Below are positions 29,481 through 38,659 of a stretch of 64,000 bases of DNA, one piece after another; within the stretch, counting starts at the first letter, position 1, and every line of letters starts with the position of its first letter. Below the pieces are notes generated by a model. It saw nothing but the letters and a program-made list of their open reading frames with translations, did not search any database and had not been told where the DNA came from. The position numbers and the translations under genes are program-made. Where the stretch lies: NCBI GenBank assembly GCA_905221615.1, contig CAJNDT010003112.1:1646315-1710314 (forward strand). Direction: 5' to 3'. Source of the stretch: Symbiodinium sp. CCMP2592 (Eukaryota > Sar > Dinophyceae > Suessiales > Symbiodiniaceae).

Positions 29481-29671
29481 GTCCAACATGCACAAGCGGA
29501 AAGACGCATCGTTATCGAACGCTGAGTTTGCACTCTCTATCTCTTCGCTCCTTTCCTTCCCTTCTTCAGTCTCCTTTCCGGCTCGGACCGCCGTTTCCAT
29601 CTTGTCTGTCTTCGCTCTCTTCGTCGGAGCGAGCACCCTCTCTGCTTTCCCTGTGACTCAACTGTCTGTCT

Positions 29672-29672
29672 C

Positions 29673-29712
<40 letters not shown>
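29672..29712. repeat. CT microsatellite
   Basis: Pure CT run. Confidence 0.9.
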
Positions 29713-29714
<2 letters not shown>

Positions 29715-30194
29715 ATGTCGCTCTCCCTATGTAGGTTATTGGGGATTCAGGATTGCCGCTTCAACCCTGACGGTTGGATGCCTGCATCCTCGCTGACCCA
29801 CACGTCCAGACCTGAGGCCGGGATTTTTTTCTCTGCCGCAGCTTGAACTTAGTTTCAGATACTTAAGACCTCCGTATTTCAGGCTGTTGGGGTTTAATTT
29901 AGGGTTTAGCAGCTCAGGAATTAGGTCTGGTAGGGGTGTAAGGTTCTAGGATTAGGGCCGCAGGTTGTTCATTTTTGCTCCGTGTCCATCATGCTAGGAC
30001 CCATCCCGCCACCCTGGAAGACTGAATGGCTTGGGGAGAATGGGCTTTAGGGCTTAGGGTTCTGGGTTTAAGGTTCGGGGTTCAGGGTTTTGGGCTTAGG
30101 GTTCGGGTTCAATCACAAGGTCTTCAAGAGAATGATACCGGGAAGCTCTGGCTTAGACTGCCGCGACATCGTTCGTCTCTCATCTACAGGTGTC

Positions 30195-30287
30195 CTAGCT
30201 GATGATGGTGTTCCACAGAGCCTTAGCAGACACGTGAATAGTCCTTTCTAAGGCAAACTTGTGTAACAGCACCTTTCCAAGCCAAAA
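30195..30287 (-). CDS. Probable terminal exon
   Basis: Acceptor GTTGTGTAG, phase 0, then FWLGKVLLHKFALERTIHVS and AKALWNTIIS followed by TAG. Protein not recognised. Confidence 0.6.
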   Translation of the reverse strand, partial: FWLGKVLLHKFALERTIHVSAKALWNTIIS

Positions 30288-30378
30288 CTACACAACCCCT
30301 TAGCCAACTCTAAACCTTACTAAGACCTTTACTAATAAGCCTGTAAACATAAAAAAACACATACAACTCTTCAATGCC

Positions 30379-30467
30379 CCAAAGGGTCCAAGTACTAGTA
30401 TAGTATACACTTGCGGGGCCCATACGTCTACTAAGTACCTACAATATTGGCGCTTGGACTCTTTGGG
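30379..30467. repeat. Family G hairpin, copy 2
   Basis: AAAGGGTCCAAGTACTAGTA ... GGCGCTTGGACTCTTT. A fragment also lies at 295-345. Confidence 0.7.
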
Positions 30468-30535
30468 AGCAATCCTGGAGGACCTAAACCCCAAACCCCT
30501 AAACCCCTTATAAACCCTAAACTTCTAGGTAACAC

Positions 30536-30608
30536 TGCTTGGCTCAAGGCAAAGCTCGGCCGACGCCGCCATGCCGCCGCAAAGGATGACCCTCTCCTCA
30601 ACTGAAGG
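30536..30608 (-). CDS. Exon whose acceptor is the end of a hairpin
   Basis: Reads PSVEERVILCGGMAASAELC and LEPS. The acceptor CCAAGTAAG is the last sequence of the family I element at 30612-30745, so the element end and the splice site coincide. The donor is probably GT after CCAAGCA. Confidence 0.6.
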
Positions 30609-30611
30609 CTT

Positions 30612-30745
30612 ACTTGGAGGGTCGGGGGACTTAGCAACTGGTCATTTTTATTGACTTATAAGTACCATAACCCCAATTAGGGTCCCTTTTAGGGTACTTA
30701 TACGTCTACTTACTACCTACCTACTAAGTCCCCCGACCCGCCAAG
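30612..30745. repeat. Family I hairpin, copy 4, changed arms
   Basis: CTTGGAGGGTCGGGGGACTT ... CTAAGTCCCCCGACCCGCCA. Both arms differ from other copies at the same positions and remain complementary. Confidence 0.85.
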
Positions 30746-31050
30746 TAGGGGTTTTTAGCCCAGTTTAGGGGTTTTGGGGGAATTTAGGCTTTAGGATGAT
30801 CCAGGGTTTAGGGGTTCGGGTTTAGGGGCTTAGCCGAATCTAGGGTTTGGGGGAATTAGGGTTTAGGATGATTTAGGGTTTAGGGGTTCGGGTTTAGGGT
30901 TTAGGGTTTGGGGATTGAAGGTTTGGGGACTGAGGTTTGTTTGCTTTATAAGTCTTAGTGTTTGGGGATTAAGTTGTTTTGGCATTTAGGGCTTGGTGAT
31001 TAGGGTTTAGTGTTTGGGGATTCAGGTTAAGGGTTTCAGGGTTAAGGTTT
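30745..31050. repeat. TTTAGGG-type tract, 300 nt
   Basis: GGTTTAGGG with GATGATTTAGGG and GGGGATT higher-order units. Confidence 0.9.
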
Positions 31051-31161
31051 AGGAGTTGGGCAGATCTACGAAGCCTGAGGCTCGGAGGCGATCTGCTTTC
31101 AGGATTGAACGGCTCTTAGCCTTTCCAAGGTTTGCAAGCGCATCGGTGCTTTTGCTGCAGG

Positions 31162-31231
31162 GACTTTATGAGTATATCGGGAACATATCAAGACTCTGTT
31201 GCAGCGGGCGTGTGCAAATGCTGCCGCCTTT
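31162..31231 (+). CDS. Candidate plus-strand exon
   Basis: TTTTGCTGCAG is a good acceptor and is followed by DFMSISGTYQDSVAAGVCKC and CRLS, then a GT. Minus-strand frames are open too. Confidence 0.4.
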
Positions 31232-31382
31232 CAGTGCCACGCCCGTTCTCTGAACAAAGAACACGCGGCATGATATCTACTCAAATTACTTTCGGCCCTA
31301 CATGTTCACCTCGGACCGGCGCTACTGAGCACTACTGAACTACACATGAACCCGGCCAACCTCCAAACCCCCAAAAAACCTT

Positions 31383-31495
31383 GAACCTTAGAAAGGGCCC
31401 CCCACCCTGTTAGTAATGGTGACTATAAGTATTATATTAGGGCCCTATTATATTCCTATTCTACCACTACTACAGGGTGGGGGCCCCTTCTAACT
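31383..31495. repeat. Single hairpin element
   Basis: AGAAAGGGCCCCCCACCCTG ... CAGGGTGGGGGCCCCTTCT. Confidence 0.8.
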
Positions 31496-31539
31496 TAAAC
31501 CTGTAACCCAGATCTTCAAAACACAAAACCCGGACGATG

Positions 31540-31640
31540 CCAGGAAGTCCGCGAGTTTTTTGCCGCGTCGCCGGACGCTTCGGCACCGCAGCCAGGGCTG
31601 GGCTAGCGCGTGCGCCGAATGGGGCATCCTGGTGCAGTTG
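31540..31640 (-). CDS. Candidate exon
   Basis: Frame reads HALAQPWLRCRSVRRRGKKL and ADFLASS after CTGCACCAG. The opposite strand also gives a plausible peptide. Confidence 0.4.
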
Positions 31641-31654
31641 AAAGATAATGTAGG

Positions 31655-31745
31655 AGCCCTACCTAATAACTACAATATTGTTTTGGGGGTTCCTGATTAT
31701 CATTGAAGTATAATATACCCCGAAACCCTATCTTATTGATTTCGG
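31655..31745. repeat. Family F-like element, inverted
   Basis: GGAGCCCTACCTAATAACTA ... CCCCGAAACCCTATCTTATT; reverse orientation. Confidence 0.6.
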
Positions 31746-31915
31746 CTTCCCATCCTACATCTTCGAACTATTGGGGCTCTTTTTATTCTAAGGTGTTAGG
31801 GCCTAAAGGGCCTAAAGTATCACAGCAAGAATGCTTGGGGTTCGGTGGTCTGGACGTCTTCGGAGGAAGTGGTCCTCGAAGGTCTAGATTCGGGCTAACT
31901 GTTCCAGGGCTGTAC

Positions 31916-31994
31916 TGGGGGCCGTTAATAATTAGAATAGGGCCCCTTATACTTTTAGTATAATCAGGAACTGGTAATTGTTTAAGCCCCCTGT
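31916..31994. repeat. Family F element, short
   Basis: GGGGCCGTTAATAATTAGAA ... GGTAATTGTTTAAGCCCCC. Confidence 0.75.
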
Positions 31995-32026
31995 AGTAGA
32001 CGGTTTCGGGTTTTCGGGCGTAGACC

Positions 32027-32108
32027 CCCAACTACCCTCCACTGTACCCCAAATAGCCACTCTTAAGGACCATAAGGGCTCTATGAAAGGGCCATTAGGG
32101 TCCTGGAA
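32027..32108. repeat. Dispersed non-hairpin repeat, copy 2
   Basis: CTACCCTCCACTGTACCCCA ... GGGCCATTAGGGTCCTGG. Confidence 0.5.
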
Positions 32109-32235
32109 GGCATGGTGGTTTAGAGTTTAGGGTTTTTGCTAGTGCCCTTTTCCTACAGAGATCGTTGATTCAAATAAGGCTTGTTCACTGCATGAATCTC
32201 AAAGGGTTCTGGGAATAGGATGGCATCAACTATTT

Positions 32236-32332
32236 TAGGGGCTTGGAATAATTAGACTAGGGTTTGCGGGTATCTGATACTATAGTTATCAGAAGGAACC
32301 CAGGCCATGATCTTGGTATATAGGCTTCTACG
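32236..32332. repeat. Family F element
   Basis: TTAGGGGCTTGGAATAATTA ... GGTATATAGGCTTCTA; it ends at the donor of the 32332 exon. Confidence 0.7.
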
Positions 32333-32431
32333 GCGAGGCGCAGAGCATGAAACATTGCAGGCGAGTACGGTTCGACTGGGTTAGATTGGACATTTGACCA
32401 GTGCTTGCTGTCGCTTGCTTGAAAATTTTCA
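32332..32431 (-). CDS. Exon, unrecognised
   Basis: Reads SDSKHWSNVQSNPVEPYSPA and MFHALRLA, ending at GTAGAAG. The donor lies at the edge of a family F element (32236-32332). Confidence 0.55.
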
Positions 32432-32560
32432 GATCCTACACGAAAACCTGATCTTGTCCTGAGCTAACACAGGTTTGTTTGTAAGGTGGTGAGGGGTCGA
32501 CCAAGTAGGAGAGGGTTTCAGATCTCTTTGCACCTCTAAGACCTCTAAGGGACCAAGTAC

Positions 32561-32623
32561 CTGACCCAGCAATAGTTGCTCCCCAAATTGGCTCCCTTCA
32601 AATGCTTATCGGCAGCAGAGGTC
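32561..32623 (-). CDS. Exon, 63 nt
   Basis: Acceptor CACATGCAG and donor GTCAG then GTACTT. Reads TSAADKHLKGANLGSNYCWV. Strong coding signal, no family recognised. Confidence 0.65.
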
Positions 32624-32800
32624 CTGCATGTGGATCCTAGCCCTGCTCCCTTAGACCGTCAGCAAACCAATCGCAATTCTCTAAAATGCGGAACAACCAA
32701 CTAAGCAACGAACAGACTAGACAAGTACGTCAAGGGCCTTAAAGCTAGCTTATTATTTTTGTATGGTATTTACAACGCCATGGAATTCTGGCACCGGCGC

Positions 32801-32852
32801 GACCTGGGCCATGCAGCGCCAGTGCGCTCCACCATCCTCACAGGAGGATGCT
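32801..32852 (-). CDS. Candidate exon next to a tandem duplication
   Basis: Reads SSCEDGGAHWRCMAQ before GTCGCG. Its 5' edge lies in a tandem duplication of about 56 bp (32846-32950). Confidence 0.4.
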
Positions 32853-32950
32853 TCAAATTTGCTGGCCAAAATGATAGGGTTATCATGTTAAGGGTTTAGA
32901 TGCTTCAAGTGTGCGGGCCAAAAAGATAGGGTTATCATGCTTCGGGGTTT
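32846..32950. repeat. 56-bp tandem duplication
   Basis: GATGCTTCAAATTTGCTGGC... and GATGCTTCAAGTGTGCGGGC..., both with AGATAGGGTTATCATG-type ends. Confidence 0.8.
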
Positions 32951-33423
32951 GTAACAGGTTCAAAGTCTAGGGCTCAGGGGCTGAATACCTGTGGCTCCCG
33001 GGCTCTTTGTTTTGGTGTCAGTTTTTGTGTCAGATCTACATGAAGGCCTAAACTCACGGCACTCCGGCCGTAGGCGCCGGAGCCTAACCCCAACCCCCCA
33101 GCCGGACCACGAACCCCAAGACTTGTAGCATTTCGAAACTACACCCTAAATAGCGAAGCCGGAGCCGTAGTTTACTAAATCCGATTCAAGGGAGGCTGAC
33201 GAGCACATGAACAAGCAGCAGAAGGTCAGGGGCTTGGGTTCCTCCTGCTGGGTCCTGTAAAGACCCTAAACTAAACCTTCAACCCCACACCCTCAAGCTG
33301 AATCAGTCAACCCTGCAGCCAACACAACTTGCACCCCAACCATGCTAATTACACCCTTGCCCCCGACACCTCAACCCTAGTCGCCCAATTGCCATATTCC
33401 GCAACCCTGGAACCGAATAGAAC

Positions 33424-33570
33424 GAGAAAACAGACAAGCCACACCAACGCCCTCAAGCCTACATCCCTAGAACAAAAAATAACAGACAAGCGACACTAAC
33501 ATCCTAAACGCCTACATCCCTAGAGCCACAAAAACAGACAAGCGACACTAACACCCTAAACGCCTAAACC
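33424..33570. repeat. Tandem repeat, about 58 bp, three copies
   Basis: ACAGACAAGCGACACTAACA-type units joined to CCTAAACGCCTACATCCC. Confidence 0.8.
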
Positions 33571-33683
33571 CTAAACCCTAAACCCTACCCTAAACCCTAA
33601 ACCCTAAACGCCTAAAGCCTTAAACCCTAAGCCCCTGCAGCCCTAAACCCCCAAAGCCCTAACACCCTATAAGGTTCCCCCTC

Positions 33684-33810
33684 CCTTGACGCCCTATAAC
33701 CTACTATTTGCTTAAGAACCACCCAAAAAATAAAAAAAACAAATATAATCTCTATATTATCCCTATAAGGAATATATTTTTTATTTTTTGGGGGTTCTTA
33801 AGCAAATAGT
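33684..33810. repeat. Single hairpin element, long arms
   Basis: ACTATTTGCTTAAGAACCAC ... GGTTCTTAAGCAAATAGT, with inner AAAAAATAAAAA / TTTTTATTTTTT. Confidence 0.85.
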
Positions 33811-33945
33811 AGTAACTATAAACCCTAAACACCCTAAACACACTAGACACACAAAATACCCTGAATAACCTAAACCCTTAAATCCTAAACACCCTAAACA
33901 CCCTAAATACCCTAAACCTTGAGGATCCCATAGAAAGGCATAGGG

Positions 33946-34920
33946 TCCTGGGAGGCCCAAACGTCGCTTAGGCGATGGCCCGAGGCATCTTCGCCCCCTT
34001 TTGGGTTGCTTTTTGCTTTTTAGGGTATATGTTTTGATCTGGTTTAGGATCGTTGTGGGTGCTTTTTGAGTCCTCGTTAAAAAGTTAGAATTGAATGTAA
34101 ATTTGTTGAGTTGTTTTCGGCGTGCTTCGGCCGTGTAGGCTTTTTGCGGCTTTCGAATTATGGCTAAGGCCTTTAGGGCTTTTAGCCTTGGTTTTTGGGG
34201 TGTTTGAAGATAACTTCGGATGTTGAAGGCTCAAGGTGTTTGGGGCTTTTGGGCCGTTTAGGGTTCAGGGTGTCAGGAGAGTTAACCGTATTTCTAGTAT
34301 GTCTAGTATGTACAGAAAGTGTCTCATAGTGGGGTGCACAACTACTTTGTTACGGACCTTAATGGTGGATATTTCGGCTCGAGGGAAGGGCAGTAGGGAT
34401 TGAATACCAGATTCGTAGGGGTCCTTCCACTTAAGATCCTACTTTCGTAGTGTGTCTATATTCTATCTACGGTCTCTGCATCTTAAGTCGAAGTTATGTC
34501 TCGGCATCCCTAAACCATAAACCCTCCATACGGGCTGTGCCTTTCTCCTGTAACTGCCAGGTGTTTTTTTTGGGGGCTTGACTTGGGGTAATAACAGGGT
34601 TTGGGGTTTATCGGGTTGAAGGTTACCGAAGGCTTTCTGCGCTTTTTTCCGGATGTTGGGTTTAAGATGTGCTCCATTTACCCATTGAATGCCCGCTTGA
34701 TCAATGGGTATCGGGCTGTCTCTGTTTCAGGGATTTCGGCGCAGGCCTTCTTGTATTGCTCGTTTTTCTTTAGGGTTTAGGATCCATAGGCATAGTAAAG
34801 GCTTCTGGTGGAAAACCGTAGAAGTTAAAGCCCGAAGCCGTAGAGCTAGCTAAGGGTTAGGTAGCAGAGCTAGCGATCTCTTGCTACAGAGAACCTTGTG
34901 ACCCTGGCACTGCGTGGTTA
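33946..34920. other. Region without a recognised gene
   Basis: T- and G-rich, with scattered GGGTTTAGG words and a TTTTTTTTGGGGG run near 34566. I see no exon with convincing splice sites. Confidence 0.4.
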
Positions 34921-34924
34921 GGGT

Positions 34925-35035
34925 TCTAAACTCTGAACCAGAAGGAACTCCGGGTGTTGCTGGCATCCATTTTAGAAACCGCACACATAATTCGTCACGA
35001 AGGCCTGGAACCTGATCCGCAAAACCACGTCTCAA
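34925..35035 (-). CDS. Candidate exon
   Basis: Reads RGFADQVPGLRDELCVRFLK and WMPATPGVPSG. It lies next to a family F hairpin. Possibly the start of a gene downstream of the one ending at 35250. Confidence 0.5.
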
Positions 35036-35046
35036 ATTCGTCTAAT

Positions 35047-35153
35047 TAGGGGCCTTAATTGATAATTAGAATAGGGTGTTGGGGTACATTATAATATAAT
35101 CTAATTATAGTAAGGCACCCCCAAAAAAACATTGTAATTGTTTGAGCCCCTAT
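35047..35153. repeat. Family F hairpin
   Basis: TAGGGGCCTTAATTGATAAT ... TGTAATTGTTTGAGCCCCTA. Confidence 0.8.
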
Positions 35154-35249
35154 TCCCCAAACTCTCGCTCTTTGCGGGATCCGCCTGCCACATACAACCT
35201 CGGCTTTAGCATGTTGGGTTTCAGGTGGATGATAGAGGAAGTGAACTTT

Positions 35250-37217
35250 TTACGTCAGGCTCGGGACTTCGAACTTTGGTACTACAAGGATGTTGCAAAG
35301 TCTCATCGCAGCAGGCTCTGGATGTTCGAGGTTTACATCGGGTCGTAGGTACCAAATACTGTGCTCTGAATGGCTCTTGGCAGCTACACCCTGCCATTTG
35401 GGTACCGGGCACTCTATACACTACACGAACCCTGAACCCTAAACTCTATTGTTCGTGTGCTTGAGCCCGCAGGGCTCCGAAAATTCAGGCTATCTGCTTC
35501 TAGTATAGTGACCTTTAAAGTCAGGATAAAACCTGCAAGGGTGGGGGTATATGGTGCACTGACAGGAGCTCTCAGGAACAGTGTCACAAACTGTTCAAGC
35601 TTCTCTATAGTCCGTCTGCCTGCTTGGATGTCCAAACTTGAACATTGAACCGAAACAACAAGGTAAGGCCGGCGCCCCAACCCGAACACCCTAAAGCCTA
35701 TACCATAAGCTCTCATAACCCTAAACTGTAAGCCGAGGACACTCGAACCCGGAGTAGCTTCATCAGCCAAGGCCCAAGGTCAGGTGTAGTGTATCTGTCT
35801 GTAGTAGTTCCCCTAAATCCTATTTCCACCACAGGCTCCGGCGTAAAGCCACCGACAACTCACCTTATGCAAACCGAAAAACTGCATCCCGAACCCAGGG
35901 GAGGTTGGAACATCGAACAGAACAACACCAAGACGGAGCCCGCAACCAAAAGTGGCCAGTGCAAAAGGCAAGGCATGACCCACCACTCACATCATAAGCC
36001 CCTGAAGCCCAAAAGCCTAGAGCTAGAACATCACACCCTCACCCGATTTAGACTCACGGTCGGTCACACGACAATTCTTCCGCACTGGCCCACTGTTGCA
36101 GGACGGGCTGTGCTTTCAGCACCAGCCACTGTGGCAACAAGCAACAAAGAGAAGCAAGGAGTAGTGGAAGTACCAAACAAAGCACGGACCGCTGGCTGCT
36201 AAAGCAGCCCTTTCGAAGAGCCGGTCCGACTGGGATATGACACGCTGCAACTACAACAGCGCGATGGAACCGCAGTTTCTTTGCTGCACCCCTTTCAAAA
36301 CAACGACAACCCCCTGCAGGCCAATTCGGCTCTGAAAACGATTGCAACAGAATTAGTACTCCTTCATGTCCTCGCACGGCCACAGCTGCCTCGGCCACAT
36401 CTGCAGACCTCTGGGGCAGTGGGCTTCGAGGGCTTAACTGTTAAGTGGAGCTTGAAGGGTTTAGGGTTCCAGGGACTGAGGATTTTTGAGTTTAGAGGTT
36501 TAGGATATTTAGGATTTAGGGTTTCAGGGGCTTAGGGCATTTAGGATTTGGAGGTTTAGGGTTTACTCGCCAACGTCTGTCTGCTACTCTTTGACTAGTC
36601 CTGTGGTAGAACCCTATACATAGCCACAAGATGCCACAAGCAACACGGTAAGGGGACCATATTGTGGGCTCCAAACTTCTGAATGCAACGATGCTCTCCA
36701 ATGTGCTTCGTTTCTCCTTACGTGTCCAATTTCCTGGCGAACCTAAGGTAGCGTAGTCTCTGGGATTTTGTGGGAGTACGTACTCTGACAACGATGGAAG
36801 GTTACAATGAAGTCTGCTACAGGCTTTTCCTTGGACTCTTCACGGACAGGTGTCAAGAACGAGATAGGGCTGTAGGGTCCATACGCCATGCAACTTCACT
36901 CCCGGCCCCTTTGGCCGCAAAACCCCGCCATGAAACACAAAAACAAGTTCCGCCGATTCGTGCTAGCAAGCCGTAGATGCCCCAAGCCCAAGGTGTAGTT
37001 GTTCTTTTCGTGTCCTTAGTATAATACGGCACCTATATGAAGGGCACCCCAAAAGGGACCATAATTTTGACAACTACCTTCCATGTGTGCGCCTTACCAC
37101 CCGGTGTGAGGAAGAGTTGCAGCAGTCCCGGTCCAATCCGCCGCAGTGACGCGAGCCGGCGCATGCCCAAACAAGCAAACCCCAAGCCCACGATGAAGGC
37201 GATCCTGGGTCTTTGTC
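35250..37217 (-). CDS. Unrecognised multi-exon gene
   Basis: Exons in order: 37217-37098 (RPRIAFIVGLGFACLGMRRL, GTAAGG donor), about 36970-36873 (RIGGTCFCVSWRGFAAKGAG), 36733-36567 (KRSTLESIVAFRSLEPTIWS, YRVACGILWLCIGFYHRTSQ, GTAAAC donor), about 36398-36060 (RGHEGVLILLQSFSEPNWPA, VLPLLLASLCCLLPQWLVLK), about 35640-35540 (RRTIEKLEQFVTLFLRAPVS), and 35390-35250 (SEHSIWYLRPDVNLEHPEPA, AMRLCNILVVPKFEVPSLT, TAA). Several hydrophobic stretches suggest a membrane protein. In 36.18-36.41 kb the plus strand is equally open, so that exon is less secure. A family A hairpin starts 20 nt after the first donor. Confidence 0.65.
36995..37078. repeat. Family A element, copy 3
   Basis: Arms GTAGTTGTT and ACAACTAC with the ATAATACGGCACCTA core. 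It lies in the intron just after the 37098 donor. Confidence 0.75.
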
Positions 37218-37319
37218 CTAACGTTCTCCGTAAGGGCCCTTATCACCATAATAACCATAATTGCAAGACCCCTTGGACTGTGTTACATTAACAACAAGAC
37301 ATGATTCTTAAGAGCAACA

Positions 37320-37385
37320 ACGTTTCCCGGTGGCAAAAAAACATGATCCTCACTGTGCTCCCCGGACCAATTGCTTCGATGCAAC
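37320..37385 (-). CDS. Candidate exon
   Basis: Reads CIEAIGPGSTVRIMFFCHR. No firm splice sites. Confidence 0.35.
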
Positions 37386-37478
37386 AATAAGCATGGGATT
37401 TTGAGGTATGTTCCAGTCCGCTCTAATGGAGCCCTTTTTGGTGATATGATTGCTACGTATTCAGACCTCTAGCCTAAA

Positions 37479-37592
37479 CTCGGGGGCCTTAAAAGGTAGG
37501 ATGAAGGTAGGTGGGACATTCCCAAATAAGAGTCCTTATATAAGGGATCCTTAATCCCACCTACCTTCATCCCACCTTGTGAGGCCTCCGAT
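37479..37592. repeat. Hairpin that may be an intron
   Basis: GGGGGCCTTAAAAGGTAGGA ... TCCCACCTTGTGAGGCCTCC, with inner GGTAGGTGGGA / TCCCACCTACC. Confidence 0.8.
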
Positions 37593-37663
37593 AAACCCTC
37601 TGCTAAAGTCCAAGGCGACTGAGCGTCGCGATCAAAACAGACCAAACTGCTCTTCCTTCCCAA
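37583..37663 (-). CDS. Exon beside a hairpin intron
   Basis: Acceptor GGGGCAG, then GRKSSLVCFDRDAQSPWTLA and EGLSEAS. The CACAAG end is followed by GTGGGATG, the first bases of the hairpin at 37479-37592, which ends in AAG. The hairpin could therefore be the intron itself; splicing it out leads to a stop after a few codons. Confidence 0.55.
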
Positions 37664-37857
37664 TTCTGCCCCAGCCTTGGTTCGCTAGTAGCATCTTTTT
37701 GAAGGGCGGTAGGGGGCCCTTAAAGGCTTGAAAGGTTTTGGGGTATATGAAAGTATCACTCTAAGGAACCACAAGGGATAGCATTGGCAGTAAACCAGTC
37801 TTCTATACGGCCTTTTGCCGACGAATCACTCTCATCAAGAAACCAAAATCTACAAAA

Positions 37858-37922
37858 AACCTTGAACCCTAAACCCCAAAACCCTAAACCCCTAAACCCT
37901 AAACTCCATAAGCCCTAAACCG
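37858..37922. repeat. CCCTAAA tract
   Basis: Near-perfect telomere-type units on this strand. Confidence 0.9.
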
Positions 37923-37984
37923 ATGCTACTGCAGGCTGCGGCAACCCATCTCGAGCACGAAGTTGCAAGATGATGACGATGGGG

Positions 37985-38255
37985 CCTGGGTTCGGGGTTT
38001 ATAGGGTTTAGGGTTTAGGGATTAGGGGTTTATAGGGTTTAGCAATTTGGGTTTAGGGGGTTATAGGGTTTAGGGATTAGGGGTTTATAGGGTTTACGAA
38101 TTAGGGTTTAGGGGGTTATAGGGTTTAGGGATTAGGGGTTTATAGGGTTTGGGTTTAGGGTTTAGGGGTTTATAGGGCTTATAGGGTTTAGGGGTTTATA
38201 GGGTTTAGGGATTAGGGGTTTATAGGTTTAGGCTATAGGGTGTAGCGTTTAGGGG
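37985..38255. repeat. TTTAGGG tract with higher-order unit
   Basis: GGGTTTATAGGGTTTAGGG and ATTAGGGGTTTATAGGGTTT repeat at about 30-60 bp spacing. Confidence 0.9.
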
Positions 38256-38573
38256 CCACACAGCCCTAAGCCCTCAAAAAAACGGCCGCAAGGCCCTAAA
38301 CCGTAAACGTGCCCGAAAACCTACCTTAAGACTTCCTGGCTTAGTATTTTAAAAACGTACGGAAGCAAATCGACATGATGAAACATCGAACTTCACATGC
38401 TTGGTTTTGAAGACATATCTGAACCCACAGGCCCTAAACCTGGGAACCCTACACCCTGAACATTCCTCAACCTATCTGAAACCCCAGCCCTCCACCGCAC
38501 CCCAAGCCGAAGCCGTAGGTACGAACAGAAACTACCAGCCGAAGTCTCGTAGCCAGGTTTTGAATTTTAGTTC

Positions 38574-38640
38574 ATGGGTATTCCTTATTGGGTTTAAGTA
38601 CCCTTAAAGATATAAAGTGCTGCCCAACTATGACAAAGTC
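38574..38640. repeat. Family P element, copy 1
   Basis: TTCCTTATTGGGTTTAAGTA ... CCCAACTATGACAAAG, matching 54010-54069. Confidence 0.75.
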
Positions 38641-38659
38641 GAAACCAAGGGACAAAACA

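Larger units (their letters stand above)
33250..33945. other. CCCTAAA-rich region without a recognised gene
   Basis: Mostly degenerate telomere-like units (33555-33660, 33820-33925), a tandem repeat and one hairpin. Confidence 0.7.

Noticed and set aside
36180-36410. Plus-strand gene reading GYDTLQLQQRDGTAVSLLHP
   Set aside because: Plausible peptide, but it needs two very short introns, and the neighbouring exons with good splice sites are minus. Left as the weaker alternative.
37985-38255. CRISPR array, because of evenly spaced repeats
   Set aside because: The units are TTTAGGG-type words without unique spacers, in a eukaryotic genome.
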